This document shows positions 18,176 to 26,579 of a DNA stretch of 64,000 nucleotides, in pieces (the first letter of the stretch is position 1; each line of letters starts with the position of its first letter). The notes under the pieces are model-generated. The model worked only from the letters and a program-made list of their open reading frames with translations, searched no databases and was not told the DNA's origin. Source of the DNA: Fodinibius sp034521915 (lineage in GTDB: Bacteria; Bacteroidota; Rhodothermia; Balneolales; Balneolaceae); the NCBI RefSeq assembly GCF_034521915.1, contig NZ_JAXHLU010000004.1, positions 310,001-374,000 on the forward strand, in the 5' to 3' direction. A program made the position numbers and the translations under genes.

Positions 18176-19248
18176 TAATCGTCGCTGTCAGAATCTTCTT
18201 CTTCAGTTTTTTCTTGGCCGTTTTCTTCCGCTTTTTCACTTTCTTCAGGAGGATTCATTTGCTCTCGAACCTGTTTTTCAATTTTTTCGGCAAGTTCGGG
18301 ATCAGACTCAAGGAATTCGATCGCATTATCAGTGCCCTGACCAATAGGTTCTCCGTCATAGCGATACCAGCTGCCACGTTTTTCGATGATGTCAAACTCT
18401 ACAGCCATATCGAGAACTTCGGCCAGACGTGAAATCCCCTTGCCATAAATAATATTGAACTCAACTTCTTTGAAAGGAGGAGCAACCTTGTTTTTTACAA
18501 CCTTGACTTTTGTACGGTTACCCACCATGTCGTCGCCTTTTTTGAGGGAACCGATACGACGGATATCAATTCGAACAGAAGAGTAAAATTTTAGGGCGCG
18601 ACCGCCGGAAGTTGTTTCGGGATTACCGAACATAACTCCAATTTTTTCACGAATTTGGTTAATGAATATAACCGCTGTCCGAGTTTTATTGATAATACCG
18701 GTAATTTTACGCATCGCTTGAGACATCAAGCGTGCTTGCAGGCCCATGTGTGAGTCGCCCATTTCGCCTTCCAGTTCAGCCCGTGGCACAAGTGCTGCTA
18801 CAGAATCAATGACGATTACATCTAGGGCTGCAGAACGGATAAGGGTTTCTGTAATTTCGAGTGCCTGCTCACCGCTGTCAGGTTGCGATACGAGCAGTTC
18901 GTCGGTATTAATACCCAGATTTTTGGCATAACGAGGATCAAAAGCATGTTCGGCATCAACGAAAGCGGCATATCCGCCACCTTTTTGGGCTTCGGCAATA
19001 ACATGAAGTCCCAACGTAGTTTTACCGCTGGCTTCAGGCCCGTAAATTTCGGTAACGCGTCCGCGTGGAATGCCCCCTATACCCAGTGCGTAATCTACCA
19101 TAATAGATCCGGTAGAAATGCTGGGAACATCTTGGGTGGCTTCATCCCCAAGCCGCATAATGGTGCCTTCGCCGTGCTGTTTTTTGATTTGGCCGATGGC
19201 CATTTCCAGTGCCTTTTCGCGATCCTTATTGTCTTTATTGTTAGACAT
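18175..19248 (-). CDS. recA: Recombinase RecA
   Basis: 357 residues. It polymerises on single-stranded DNA, carries out strand exchange and promotes LexA-type self-cleavage. The Walker A loop GPEASGKTT is at 70-78, followed by the Walker B region LDVIVIDSVAALVPRAELEGEMGD near 140-165 and loop 2 NQIREKIGVMFGNPETTSGGRALKFY near 193-220. The C-terminal 25 residues are strongly acidic, the usual autoregulatory tail. Start ATG at 19248 without a Shine-Dalgarno sequence. A 16-bp inverted repeat lies 57-72 bases upstream and could be an operator. Confidence 0.98.
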   Translation of the reverse strand: MSNNKDNKDREKALEMAIGQIKKQHGEGTIMRLGDEATQDVPSISTGSIMVDYALGIGGIPRGRVTEIYGPEASGKTTLGLHVIAEAQKGGGYAAFVDAEHAFDPRYAKNLGINTDELLVSQPDSGEQALEITETLIRSAALDVIVIDSVAALVPRAELEGEMGDSHMGLQARLMSQAMRKITGIINKTRTAVIFINQIREKIGVMFGNPETTSGGRALKFYSSVRIDIRRIGSLKKGDDMVGNRTKVKVVKNKVAPPFKEVEFNIIYGKGISRLAEVLDMAVEFDIIEKRGSWYRYDGEPIGQGTDNAIEFLESDPELAEKIEKQVREQMNPPEESEKAEENGQEKTEEEDSDSDD

Positions 19249-19304
19249 AAATGTTAGAATAATTAGATTTTTGTGTTTTCATCGGTCAATATATTAAATA
19301 ATAA

Positions 19305-19320
19305 TGACAACGTAGTGTCA
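19305..19320. promoter_or_regulatory. Inverted repeat upstream of recA
   Basis: TGACA-N6-TGTCA (TGACAACGTAGTGTCA), arms perfect, centre nearly symmetric. It lies 57 bases upstream of the recA start codon, where a promoter or operator would sit. It does not match the Gram-negative or Gram-positive LexA consensus. A role in SOS control is only a possibility. Confidence 0.3.
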
Positions 19321-19441
19321 GTTTATCTTCTTGTAATATAGTAGAGAACTACGGGGGCACTGAGCTATTAAAATATGTTCTAAAACTTTTCAATGCGTGC
19401 CGTGTGGTGGTTCTCCACTTAGTAAGATCGGTAAGACAGTG

Positions 19442-19460
19442 AATCCTTACACTAAGGATT
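19442..19460. repeat. Stem-loop at the 3' end of the kynureninase gene
   Basis: Perfect 8-bp inverted repeat AATCCTTA-CAC-TAAGGATT that includes the stop codon of the minus-strand kynureninase gene. On the plus strand it is followed by TATTTTTG, so it looks more like a weak plus-strand terminator; on the minus strand there is no T run. It may mark the transcript end of the kyn genes. Confidence 0.35.
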
Positions 19461-20639
19461 TATTTTTGATGCCACACGTTTCAGCTCATCCATTGCTTTG
19501 GTGATTTGTTGACTCGTAATGTAAGGCGCCACACCAAAGCGGAGAATATCACCACGGGCATCAGTAAAAACTCCTTTTTCCATCAGTTTTGCTCTGATTG
19601 TTCGTGCAAAAGGAGATTGTAAAGCCAGGAAGCCACCGATATTTTCGACCGGCTGCTGGTGGGCAAGTTGAATAACCTCGGTATCAAAATCTTTGTCTAA
19701 AAAAGTCTTTTGAAGCAGCTTAATCTGTTGTTGGTACTGTCTGTAAAGCACCTCTGAAGTCAGTTCCATATTTTCAAAAAATTCTACGACTTTAGCTGCC
19801 CGGAATTGAGAGGAGGAGTCGAAAGTGCCGCTGGCAAAGCGCTGGTGATCATCGGCATAAGAAACACGATGCTCTTTGGTTTTATCGAGTTCACTAAAAG
19901 AGGCAAACCACCCGGTGATAGCGGGACGCAAATCACAATCGCTGGGATACCGCAAAAAACAATTTCCTTCGCCCCACTGCAGATATTTGTAACCGCCAAT
20001 AAGGACATAGCAATCCGTGAGGTTTTCGTCAGAAATAGAAAGTGGTACGACGTTGGTTCCGTGGTAATCATCAATTAAAAGTGGAATATCGTGTGAACGA
20101 CTAAGTTCGGCAATTTCGGTAATATGTTGATTTACAATTCCACTGTTAAAATAAACGCGTGAAAGCATCACCGCCGACACCTGATCATCTATTTGTCTCT
20201 CAATTTGTTTAACAATATCTTCGGCATGACCATCAACAGTAACAACCTCAAGCCCCTCCTCTTTAAGACGTTTTAGCTGGCGCGACATGGAATGAAATTC
20301 GCTGTCAGTAGTAATAATTTTAGGTTTGTTCTGCAGGTCAAAACTGGATAGCCACGATACTAATAACTGATGAGTATTTTGTCCCAGGCAATACATGCCA
20401 TCCGGATCCTCGTAAAAGTTGCGTAGATACCTGCGAAGTATGTCAACTTTTTCAAATGCTGCTTCCCATTTATTGTCAACGTCAGTAGCTGCTACCTCAA
20501 ACGATTCCTGAAGACCTTCTTTGGCAACATCTGGCCAGGCTTGGTGAGAATGTCCGGTAAAAAGCAGTCGGTTGCTGACATCAAAATGGGAATAGTGCGG
20601 TGCCAGTTTTTGGGCAAGTTCATCAATATCGTGTGTCAT
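19452..20639 (-). CDS. kynU: Kynureninase (PLP-dependent, aminotransferase class V)
   Basis: 395 residues from the ATG at 20639; an upstream in-frame ATG at 20690 would overlap the dioxygenase gene by 25 bases and add residues unlike the family. It cleaves kynurenine to anthranilate and alanine. Fold type I features: FTGHSHQAWPD near 28, LGQNTHQLLVSWLSSF near 86 (cofactor phosphate region), LLIDDYHGTNVVPL near 190 with the PLP-binding Asp, and IGGYKYLQWGEGNCFLR near 212 where the Lys forms the internal aldimine. C-terminal RFGVAPYITSQQI matches the substrate-binding Arg region. The neighbouring tryptophan 2,3-dioxygenase supports the pathway; no kynurenine formamidase gene lies next to them. 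Confidence 0.88.
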   Translation of the reverse strand: MTHDIDELAQKLAPHYSHFDVSNRLLFTGHSHQAWPDVAKEGLQESFEVAATDVDNKWEAAFEKVDILRRYLRNFYEDPDGMYCLGQNTHQLLVSWLSSFDLQNKPKIITTDSEFHSMSRQLKRLKEEGLEVVTVDGHAEDIVKQIERQIDDQVSAVMLSRVYFNSGIVNQHITEIAELSRSHDIPLLIDDYHGTNVVPLSISDENLTDCYVLIGGYKYLQWGEGNCFLRYPSDCDLRPAITGWFASFSELDKTKEHRVSYADDHQRFASGTFDSSSQFRAAKVVEFFENMELTSEVLYRQYQQQIKLLQKTFLDKDFDTEVIQLAHQQPVENIGGFLALQSPFARTIRAKLMEKGVFTDARGDILRFGVAPYITSQQITKAMDELKRVASKINP

Positions 20640-20665
20640 TGATACAAATTTTATAGGCTGTGATT

Positions 20666-21454
20666 TTAAATTTCTGATCGAATTTCCCAAAGGTCGGGGA
20701 AAATGCGTTGGTGCAGCGTTTTACGTAAATATTCAACGCCGCTTGATCCGCCGGTACCCATTTTATTTCCAATGGTACGTTCCACCATTTTTACGTGCCG
20801 ATAACGCCATTCCTGCATTCCCTCATCAAAATCTATTAACAACTCACAGAGCATAGCCGTTTCCTGATCGGTTTGCATGATATCGAGCAAGACTTCTTGG
20901 TTTTTTTCTGATGGATCATAGAGTAATCCATTCTTGTGTTTGCGCTCCGGCATTTCGGCATCGTAGCCCTTCTGTTGAAGGTACTCGCAAAAACATTCCC
21001 AGAGTGTAGGTTCGGCCATTCGCTCTTTCATTCGATTCACATATTGGGGTTGGTGCTCGTGAACTTTAAGGATATGCTCAGATCGATGTCCGCACAAAAT
21101 CTCCACCTCGCGAAACTGCACTGATTGGAATCCGCTGGCCTCATCCAAAAATCCGCGAAAGCTCTCAAACTCCAGCGGGGTCATAGTTTCCAGGATATCA
21201 ATTTGGGCAACCATTGTTTTTAGTATAGTTAAAATGCGTTTCATTGTTTTAACAGCCGCCCAGGTTCTAGCCGCTTTTAGATCATCACGAAGCTTATCCA
21301 TTTCGTGTAGAATCTGCTTAAACCAGAGCTCGTAGGTTTGATGGATAATAATGAAGAGCATTTCATCGTGCTCCTCCGGTTTTGAGCGCAGTTCTTGCAG
21401 ATCTAAAAGTTCATCGATTTTCAGATAGTTGCTATAGGTAAGTTTCATCCCCAA
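20666..21454 (-). CDS. kynA: Tryptophan 2,3-dioxygenase
   Basis: 262 residues, slightly shorter than most bacterial enzymes (about 280). Haem enzyme that oxidises L-tryptophan to N-formylkynurenine. Motifs: LTYSNYLKIDELLDLQ at the N-terminus, MLFIIIHQTYELWFKQILHE near 30-50 (distal pocket His), RGFLDEASGFQSVQFREVE near 107-125 (substrate carboxylate-binding Arg), and WRYRHVKMVERTIGNKMGTGGSSGVEYLR near 220-248, which holds the axial haem His and the GTGGSxG loop. An ATG two codons downstream is an alternative start. It is the promoter-proximal gene of the two-gene kyn unit. Confidence 0.95.
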   Translation of the reverse strand: MGMKLTYSNYLKIDELLDLQELRSKPEEHDEMLFIIIHQTYELWFKQILHEMDKLRDDLKAARTWAAVKTMKRILTILKTMVAQIDILETMTPLEFESFRGFLDEASGFQSVQFREVEILCGHRSEHILKVHEHQPQYVNRMKERMAEPTLWECFCEYLQQKGYDAEMPERKHKNGLLYDPSEKNQEVLLDIMQTDQETAMLCELLIDFDEGMQEWRYRHVKMVERTIGNKMGTGGSSGVEYLRKTLHQRIFPDLWEIRSEI

Positions 21455-21532
21455 TAAGTATTTTTATACATTTACACAGCAGCTAATAATAGGTAGAATT
21501 TGCATTAGTCTCTATTACAAGATGAATGGCTG

Positions 21533-21561
21533 TTGTATGGATCTAAAATTGCTTAGATTTG
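21533..21561 (+). promoter_or_regulatory. Candidate promoter of the GlcNAc kinase-like gene and tatD
   Basis: TTG at 21533-21535, 18-base spacer, then TAGATTTG at 21554-21561, an exact fit to the Bacteroidota -7 consensus TAnnTTTG with the expected -33 spacing. Transcription would start around 21568, about 16-22 bases before the ATG. Confidence 0.45.
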
Positions 21562-21583
21562 GCGCGGAATCATCAATAAAAAA

Positions 21584-22441
21584 ATGTTTATGAGTATTTT
21601 AATTGTCGATAGTGGAGCTACAAAAACGGAATGGTGTTTGGTTAATGATCAGACCAAAACATATTTTACCGAAGGGTTGAATCCCTATTATCATACCACA
21701 GAGAGTATTGAAGAAGTTATTCGCCAAAAGTTATTGCCTGAGCTTGAGGAATCTATCGACGAGGTTTTCTTTTATGGGGCAGGGTGCGACAGCGATGAAA
21801 AAGATCAAGTAGTGAAAGAAGCGCTCGATTCCTGTTTCGCTGATTCAAATAATAATGTATATCACGATCTGCTGGGAGCAGCAAGAGCTTGTTTTCATAA
21901 TGAGCCCGGTATTGCCTGTATTCTTGGAACCGGTTCCAATTCGTGCCTGTATGACGGTGAAAAAATTGTCGAACATATTCCCTCGCTGGCTTTTATTTTA
22001 GGGGATGAGGGAAGCGCGGGCTATTTCGGTAAAAAGCTGATTAATAAATATTTTCGTTTCGAGATCCCCGAGGATCTCAAGCAAGATCTCGAGCAAAACT
22101 ATAATATGTCGCTCGCTCATATTACGGAGGGATTATACGACGGCGATCAGAAAAGTAGATTTATCGCTTCTTATGGGGCATTTTTGGGCGACCATGCCGA
22201 CCATCCTTTTATTAAAGAAATGCTGTATGAGGGATTTGAGAGTTTTATTTCCCGCATCTTATTAAACTATACGAATGCCACGGATTACGAAGTTCGATTT
22301 ATTGGATCAGTCGCATTTGCCCATCAGGATTTAATCAAAGAAATTTTGAATAAGTATAATCTTAAACCGGGTTTGTTTGTTAAGAATCCGATGGAACGAC
22401 TTGTAACTTTTCACACAGATCCAACGCTCAAACAATCGTGA
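21584..22441 (+). CDS. BadF/BadG-type ATPase, N-acetylglucosamine kinase-like
   Basis: 285 residues of the ASKHA (sugar kinase/actin) fold. Phosphate 1 motif ILIVDSGATKTEWCLV at the N-terminus, central GAGCDS and YHDLLGAARA, phosphate 2 motif IACILGTGSNSCLYDG near 110-125, and GDEGSAGYFGKKLINKYF near 140. This is the pattern of N-acetylglucosamine or muramyl-sugar kinases common in Bacteroidota, so amino-sugar or peptidoglycan recycling is plausible, but the substrate is not proven. A second ATG two codons in (21590) is an alternative start. Its TGA overlaps the GTG of tatD by four bases. Confidence 0.75.
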   Translation: MFMSILIVDSGATKTEWCLVNDQTKTYFTEGLNPYYHTTESIEEVIRQKLLPELEESIDEVFFYGAGCDSDEKDQVVKEALDSCFADSNNNVYHDLLGAARACFHNEPGIACILGTGSNSCLYDGEKIVEHIPSLAFILGDEGSAGYFGKKLINKYFRFEIPEDLKQDLEQNYNMSLAHITEGLYDGDQKSRFIASYGAFLGDHADHPFIKEMLYEGFESFISRILLNYTNATDYEVRFIGSVAFAHQDLIKEILNKYNLKPGLFVKNPMERLVTFHTDPTLKQS

Positions 22442-23199
22442 TTGATACGCATTGCCACCTTTATCTTGATCAATTTGAAGATGATCTTGATGCGGTTTTA
22501 GATCGTGCAGCCAAAGCGGGAGTCTCGCATATTTTTTTGCCGGCCATCGATCTGGATTCGCTTCCAAAAATGGATCAGCTTCAGCATTCAGAAATTGCCT
22601 TTCATAAAATGGCAGGGATTCATCCCACCAGTGTGAATGACGGTAAAGATATCATCGAAGAAAAACTGCATGATCTCTGCAGCAGGCCAGAATATGTAGC
22701 GGTAGGTGAAACAGGATTGGATTATTATTGGAGCGAAGATTACAAATCAGAACAGCAGGAGAGCCTACAGATGCATTGCAGGGTAGCTAAAGAAGTTCAG
22801 AAGCCCATTGTGTTGCACAACCGTGAAAGTACGGGTGATCTTCTTGATATTATTGAGGAGGAGCAGGATGGCAATTTAAACGGCATCTGGCATTCCTTTA
22901 CCGGTTCGGTTGAGGAAGGTAAACGGGCTGTTGATCTGGGGTTAGAGTTAGGCATCGGAGGTATATTTACGTTTAAAAATGCCGGTGTTGATAACGCAGT
23001 AGCTCAGCTGCCTATCGAACATATGATGATTGAAACCGATGCTCCCTTTCTGGCACCTGATCCCAAACGCGGAAAGCGAAACGAGCCGGCTTTTGTAAAA
23101 TATACTGCCGAGCGTCTGGCCGAAGTGATGGATATGTCGCTTGACGAGTTGGAATCGGTTACGGATGAGAACGCTTTACGGTTTTTTGGAATTAGCTAA
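22438..23199 (+). CDS. tatD: TatD family metal-dependent hydrolase
   Basis: 253-residue TIM-barrel metallohydrolase of the amidohydrolase superfamily. All metal ligands are visible: DTHCHLYLD at residues 3-11, VGETGLDYYW near 94, KPIVLHNRES near 123, GIWHSFTG near 149 and IETDAPFLAP near 201. TatD proteins act as 3'-5' DNA/RNA exonucleases, possibly in repair and RNA decay. The GTG start sits within GTGA shared with the upstream stop. Its 3' end overlaps the convergent pdxB by eight bases. Confidence 0.9.
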   Translation: MIDTHCHLYLDQFEDDLDAVLDRAAKAGVSHIFLPAIDLDSLPKMDQLQHSEIAFHKMAGIHPTSVNDGKDIIEEKLHDLCSRPEYVAVGETGLDYYWSEDYKSEQQESLQMHCRVAKEVQKPIVLHNRESTGDLLDIIEEEQDGNLNGIWHSFTGSVEEGKRAVDLGLELGIGGIFTFKNAGVDNAVAQLPIEHMMIETDAPFLAPDPKRGKRNEPAFVKYTAERLAEVMDMSLDELESVTDENALRFFGIS

Positions 23200-24322
23200 T
23201 CTCCGAAAATCCCAACTCTTTAAGGATTGGAAATTGCTTGAAGTAGGTTTTAGTCAGGTGGATTTGTGCAAATTGCTGACGCAGGGGAAATTCTGCTCGT
23301 AATTTGTTGAACATCTCACCTCGTTTGTGGGGATGATTTTTGACGATTTCCGTTAGCTGTTGCTCATAGTTTTTGATAGGATGTAGTTCGATCAAAAGGG
23401 ATGACAGTGAAGTAAATTCATCCGGACGCTTGTCAAAGATGATTTTTTGATCATTCGTTTCAATTTGAGGCCGTTCCAAATCAAAGTGGTCAATTAAATC
23501 ATCGGCAATAAATTTTGAGGCATTTTCTTTAGCCTGTATTGAATACCCTGCGATATGAGGCGTTTTTAAGAAGGCTGCTCCAGCGGTATCCAAGTGGATG
23601 TCAGGCTCATTTTCCCAGACGTCTATAATAATATCCCGTATTTTGCCCTGTTTCATGGTGTTAAGTAACGCACGTTCATCCACTACGCCGCCACGTGCTG
23701 AATTTATGATTAGATCAAATGTTCGGCCTTCTAATTTTCTTTGGTCTAGCCAGTGATACGTTGGATATTTACCCTTTTTGTTAAGCGGAGTATGGAAAGA
23801 TAAAATATCACAACTTAATGCCTCTTCAAGTGATGCTGTTGTAAAACCGGAATCACGTTGGTCGCGGGGTGGATCATATGTTACTGTTTGTAATCCTACT
23901 TTTTTTAGGATGTCGGCCACCTTTGTACCAACATGTCCAACACCAATAATGCCAACAGAAACAGTTGACAAGTCCTTATTTCGTTTTTCCGACCAGAGTA
24001 AAAGTGCCGTTGCTATGTATTCAGCAACTGATCGAGCGTTACATCCGGCGGCATCCGCAAAGTGAATATTGTGATTACCAAGGTATTGGGAATCCACATG
24101 GTCTGTTCCTGATGAACCAGTGCCGATAAAGGTTAGGTTCTTTGGAATATTTGGCAGTGTCTGTTTGTTTATGGGGATAACCGTACGAATGAGCATTGCA
24201 TGAGCCTGCTCAACCTCGGACGGTAAACCTTGAGCGGGATCAAAAAGTTGCAAATTTACACTTTCAGGTAGATAAGACTGTATATTATATAGATATTGAT
24301 CGGCTAAAACGTTGATCATCAA
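23192..24322 (-). CDS. pdxB: Erythronate-4-phosphate dehydrogenase (PdxB-like)
   Basis: 376 residues of the D-2-hydroxyacid dehydrogenase family. The NAD-binding Rossmann motif VGIIGVGHVGTKVADIL is near 125-140; catalytic Arg in NSARGGVVDE near 212, Glu in WENEPDI near 241, and His in TPHIAGYS near 258. The first-domain TGSSGTDHVD and the C-terminal domain of about 80 residues beyond the catalytic core are typical of PdxB and absent from most serine-pathway relatives. It would supply the second step of DXP-dependent PLP synthesis. An alternative D-2-hydroxyacid dehydrogenase activity cannot be ruled out. Starts at an ATG with a second ATG directly after it. Confidence 0.82.
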   Translation of the reverse strand: MMINVLADQYLYNIQSYLPESVNLQLFDPAQGLPSEVEQAHAMLIRTVIPINKQTLPNIPKNLTFIGTGSSGTDHVDSQYLGNHNIHFADAAGCNARSVAEYIATALLLWSEKRNKDLSTVSVGIIGVGHVGTKVADILKKVGLQTVTYDPPRDQRDSGFTTASLEEALSCDILSFHTPLNKKGKYPTYHWLDQRKLEGRTFDLIINSARGGVVDERALLNTMKQGKIRDIIIDVWENEPDIHLDTAGAAFLKTPHIAGYSIQAKENASKFIADDLIDHFDLERPQIETNDQKIIFDKRPDEFTSLSSLLIELHPIKNYEQQLTEIVKNHPHKRGEMFNKLRAEFPLRQQFAQIHLTKTYFKQFPILKELGFSEIS

Positions 24323-24337
24323 TGATTTTATATAAAG

Positions 24338-24351
24338 AGATTAATTAATCT
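24338..24351. promoter_or_regulatory. 14-bp perfect palindrome between pdxB and the nucleoside phosphorylase gene
   Basis: AGATTAATTAATCT is fully self-complementary and sits in the 64-base divergent intergenic region, 16 bases from pdxB and 36 from the phosphorylase start. The position suits an operator for either gene. AT-rich palindromes of this length are also expected a few times by chance in 64 kb. Confidence 0.25.
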
Positions 24352-24386
24352 GAGTCACCAAAAGGCTAATTTAACAGCATTATTTT

Positions 24387-25733
24387 ATGAGTACCAAAGG
24401 GTATAATATTGTTTCTTTAATTCGAAAAAAAAGAGACGGACATTCACTCACCAGAGATGAGATATCTTATCTGATTGACCAATATACAAAAGATGAAGTT
24501 CCTGATTATCAGATGAGCTCTTTTTTAATGGCCTCGTTTTTAAATGGAATGGATGAAGATGAAGCTTCGGCTTTGACACATTCAATGCTCCATTCGGGTC
24601 GTGTGCTTGACCTCAGCGAAATTCCAGGCAAAAAAGTAGATAAACACTCAACAGGTGGCGTGGGTGATAAATTGTCGCTGATTCTGGCTCCTATTGTTGC
24701 CAGCTATGGGGTACCCGTACCTATGATTTCCGGTCGCGGATTGGGACATACTGGTGGAACGCTTGATAAAATGGAGTCTATACCGGGCTTTAACGTAGAT
24801 ATGACCTTGGATCGGTATCAAAATATTTTAGCTAAGTGCAATATGGTGATGGCGGGACAGACGGAGGAGGTGGCTCCCGCAGATAAGCGCTTGTATGCTT
24901 TGCGCGATGTGACAGCCACCGTAGAATCTATTCCCTTGATAGCAGGCAGTATTATGAGTAAGAAATTGGCCGAGGGTATCGATGCTTTGGTACTGGATGT
25001 GAAATTTGGTTCCGGGGCCTTTATGAAAATGCATGAAGATGCTCAGGAACTGGCTGAAACACTCGTTGCTATCGGTGAAGATTTTGGAAAGGAAACGGTA
25101 GCTTATTTGACGAATATGAATCAGCCTCTGGGATATAAAGTTGGAAACTGGTTGGAGGTTGAAGAATCCATGGAAGGGCTACAAGGGAATGGTCCGGATG
25201 ATGTGATGGAGATTACCCACATGCTGGCAGGGACCATGATCATGCTGGGCGGTAAGGCTGATATTGTAGAAGAAGGTATAGAAATGAGTCATGAAGCCGT
25301 GCAAAATGGTCAGGCTTTTGATAAATGGCTGGAGTTGACTGAAGAGCAGGGCGGAGATACCAGCGTGTTAAAAGACTTTTCGACCTATGATCACGCGGAA
25401 CACTCTTTTGATTTTACAGCCAGAGAATCAGGATATATTTCCGAAATAGATGCGTATAGTATAGGTATGGCGTCGCTTGAACTGGGTGCGGGACGTAAGA
25501 GAAAGGAAGATGATATAGATCCGGCAGCTGGAATAGAACTACACCATAAAATTGGATCTAAGGTTGAAAAGGGCCAGCCGCTGATAACAGGTTACATGAA
25601 TGATAAAAGTTTAGTTGAGTCATCAAAGAATTATTTAAAAGAGGCATTTACAATCAAAAATGAAGAGCCTGAAGAAACTGAGATGATTACACATCGTGTG
25701 GATCGTGAAGGCATTCATACCATCGGAGGTTAA
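24387..25733 (+). CDS. Thymidine/pyrimidine-nucleoside phosphorylase
   Basis: 448 residues. It splits pyrimidine (deoxy)nucleosides with phosphate in salvage. Domain order: N-terminal helical domain with SLTRDEISYLIDQYTKDEVPDYQMSS..., the phosphate-binding KVDKHSTGGVGDKLSLILAP near 82-101, SGRGLGHTGGTLDKMESIPG near 112-131, MSKKLAEGIDALVLDVKFGSGAF near 190-212, and the C-terminal domain with SLELGAGRKRKEDDIDPAAGIELHHKIGSKVEKGQPL near 358-395. The family includes DeoA (thymidine) and Pdp (uridine and thymidine); the sequence alone does not separate them. ATG start. Its stop is five bases from the convergent permease gene. Confidence 0.93.
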   Translation: MSTKGYNIVSLIRKKRDGHSLTRDEISYLIDQYTKDEVPDYQMSSFLMASFLNGMDEDEASALTHSMLHSGRVLDLSEIPGKKVDKHSTGGVGDKLSLILAPIVASYGVPVPMISGRGLGHTGGTLDKMESIPGFNVDMTLDRYQNILAKCNMVMAGQTEEVAPADKRLYALRDVTATVESIPLIAGSIMSKKLAEGIDALVLDVKFGSGAFMKMHEDAQELAETLVAIGEDFGKETVAYLTNMNQPLGYKVGNWLEVEESMEGLQGNGPDDVMEITHMLAGTMIMLGGKADIVEEGIEMSHEAVQNGQAFDKWLELTEEQGGDTSVLKDFSTYDHAEHSFDFTARESGYISEIDAYSIGMASLELGAGRKRKEDDIDPAAGIELHHKIGSKVEKGQPLITGYMNDKSLVESSKNYLKEAFTIKNEEPEETEMITHRVDREGIHTIGG

Positions 25734-25738
25734 TATGA

Positions 25739-26563
25739 TTACCCTCCAGGTGTAGCTCCACCAGTCATTAGGTAAATACCTAACGCTAGTAATACCAATG
25801 CCAAAGCGACTTTTAGTCTTTTAACTTGGATGCGTTGAGCAAAATACCAACCTGTGGCCGTACCGATTAATAGGGGAACGACTAAAATGCCGGCTAATAC
25901 CCAGTCTACGGCTCCCTGTAGAGTATAGCCCACAGTTGCCATTCCCGAAATAAAGATAGATTGCACCTGTGCTAAGGCAACAGAAAGTAGCATGGGAGCC
26001 CCTAAAACAACAAGCAGGGGAACAGCCAATACGGGCCCACCTACACCCAATAATCCACCTGGCAATCCCACCGCAATGCCTACTGCTCCCATCCAAATGA
26101 GTCCTTTTGCGCTGTCAATATCGAGGCGTTTATCGGGGGCAAGCTCGTTGTATTGGCGATAGAGAATTATAAATCCGGTGACAAAGACAAAAAGTCCGAG
26201 AATTACAGCGAATGTCGCAGTGTCTAAAAGCTTATTGATTTCTGATCCGGCGTAAGCCCCGGCAATTGATGTCAGGCTAAGTACCATGGCCGCTTTTAAT
26301 GCCTCTTTTCTTTTTAGTTGCCCCGATTGTAGATATCCCAGGCTACCCAATATTCCTGTTGCAATAAACATGGCACTTGCCGTTCCTGCGACCGTACCGG
26401 GATCTAGCGGGAGCAATACAAAAAGGGAAATAGTTACGAAAATTCCGCCCGGTCCAATGGTGGTGATACAGAATCCACCAATTAGGGCGATGACAATTAG
26501 CAGAACGAGTAAGGCGGTGCTAACTGATGTACCCGCAATAAAAAATGTTGTCAATAAACTCAT
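25739..26563 (-). CDS. TSUP/TauE-SafE family permease
   Basis: 274 residues from the ATG at 26563, chosen because a longer frame (ATG at 26638) would overlap the NRAMP-like gene by 59 bases and add a polar leader. About eight TM helices, with the family repeats VALIGGFCITTIGPGGIFV in the first half and GAVGIAVGLPGGLLGVGGPVLAVPLLVVLGAP in the second, the G.G.GG motif that names the family. TSUP proteins export sulfite, sulfonates or related anions; substrate unknown here. It follows the NRAMP-like gene by 16 bases, suggesting a two-gene transport operon. Confidence 0.85.
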   Translation of the reverse strand: MSLLTTFFIAGTSVSTALLVLLIVIALIGGFCITTIGPGGIFVTISLFVLLPLDPGTVAGTASAMFIATGILGSLGYLQSGQLKRKEALKAAMVLSLTSIAGAYAGSEINKLLDTATFAVILGLFVFVTGFIILYRQYNELAPDKRLDIDSAKGLIWMGAVGIAVGLPGGLLGVGGPVLAVPLLVVLGAPMLLSVALAQVQSIFISGMATVGYTLQGAVDWVLAGILVVPLLIGTATGWYFAQRIQVKRLKVALALVLLALGIYLMTGGATPGG

Positions 26564-26579
26564 TTTTAATATAGCACTG

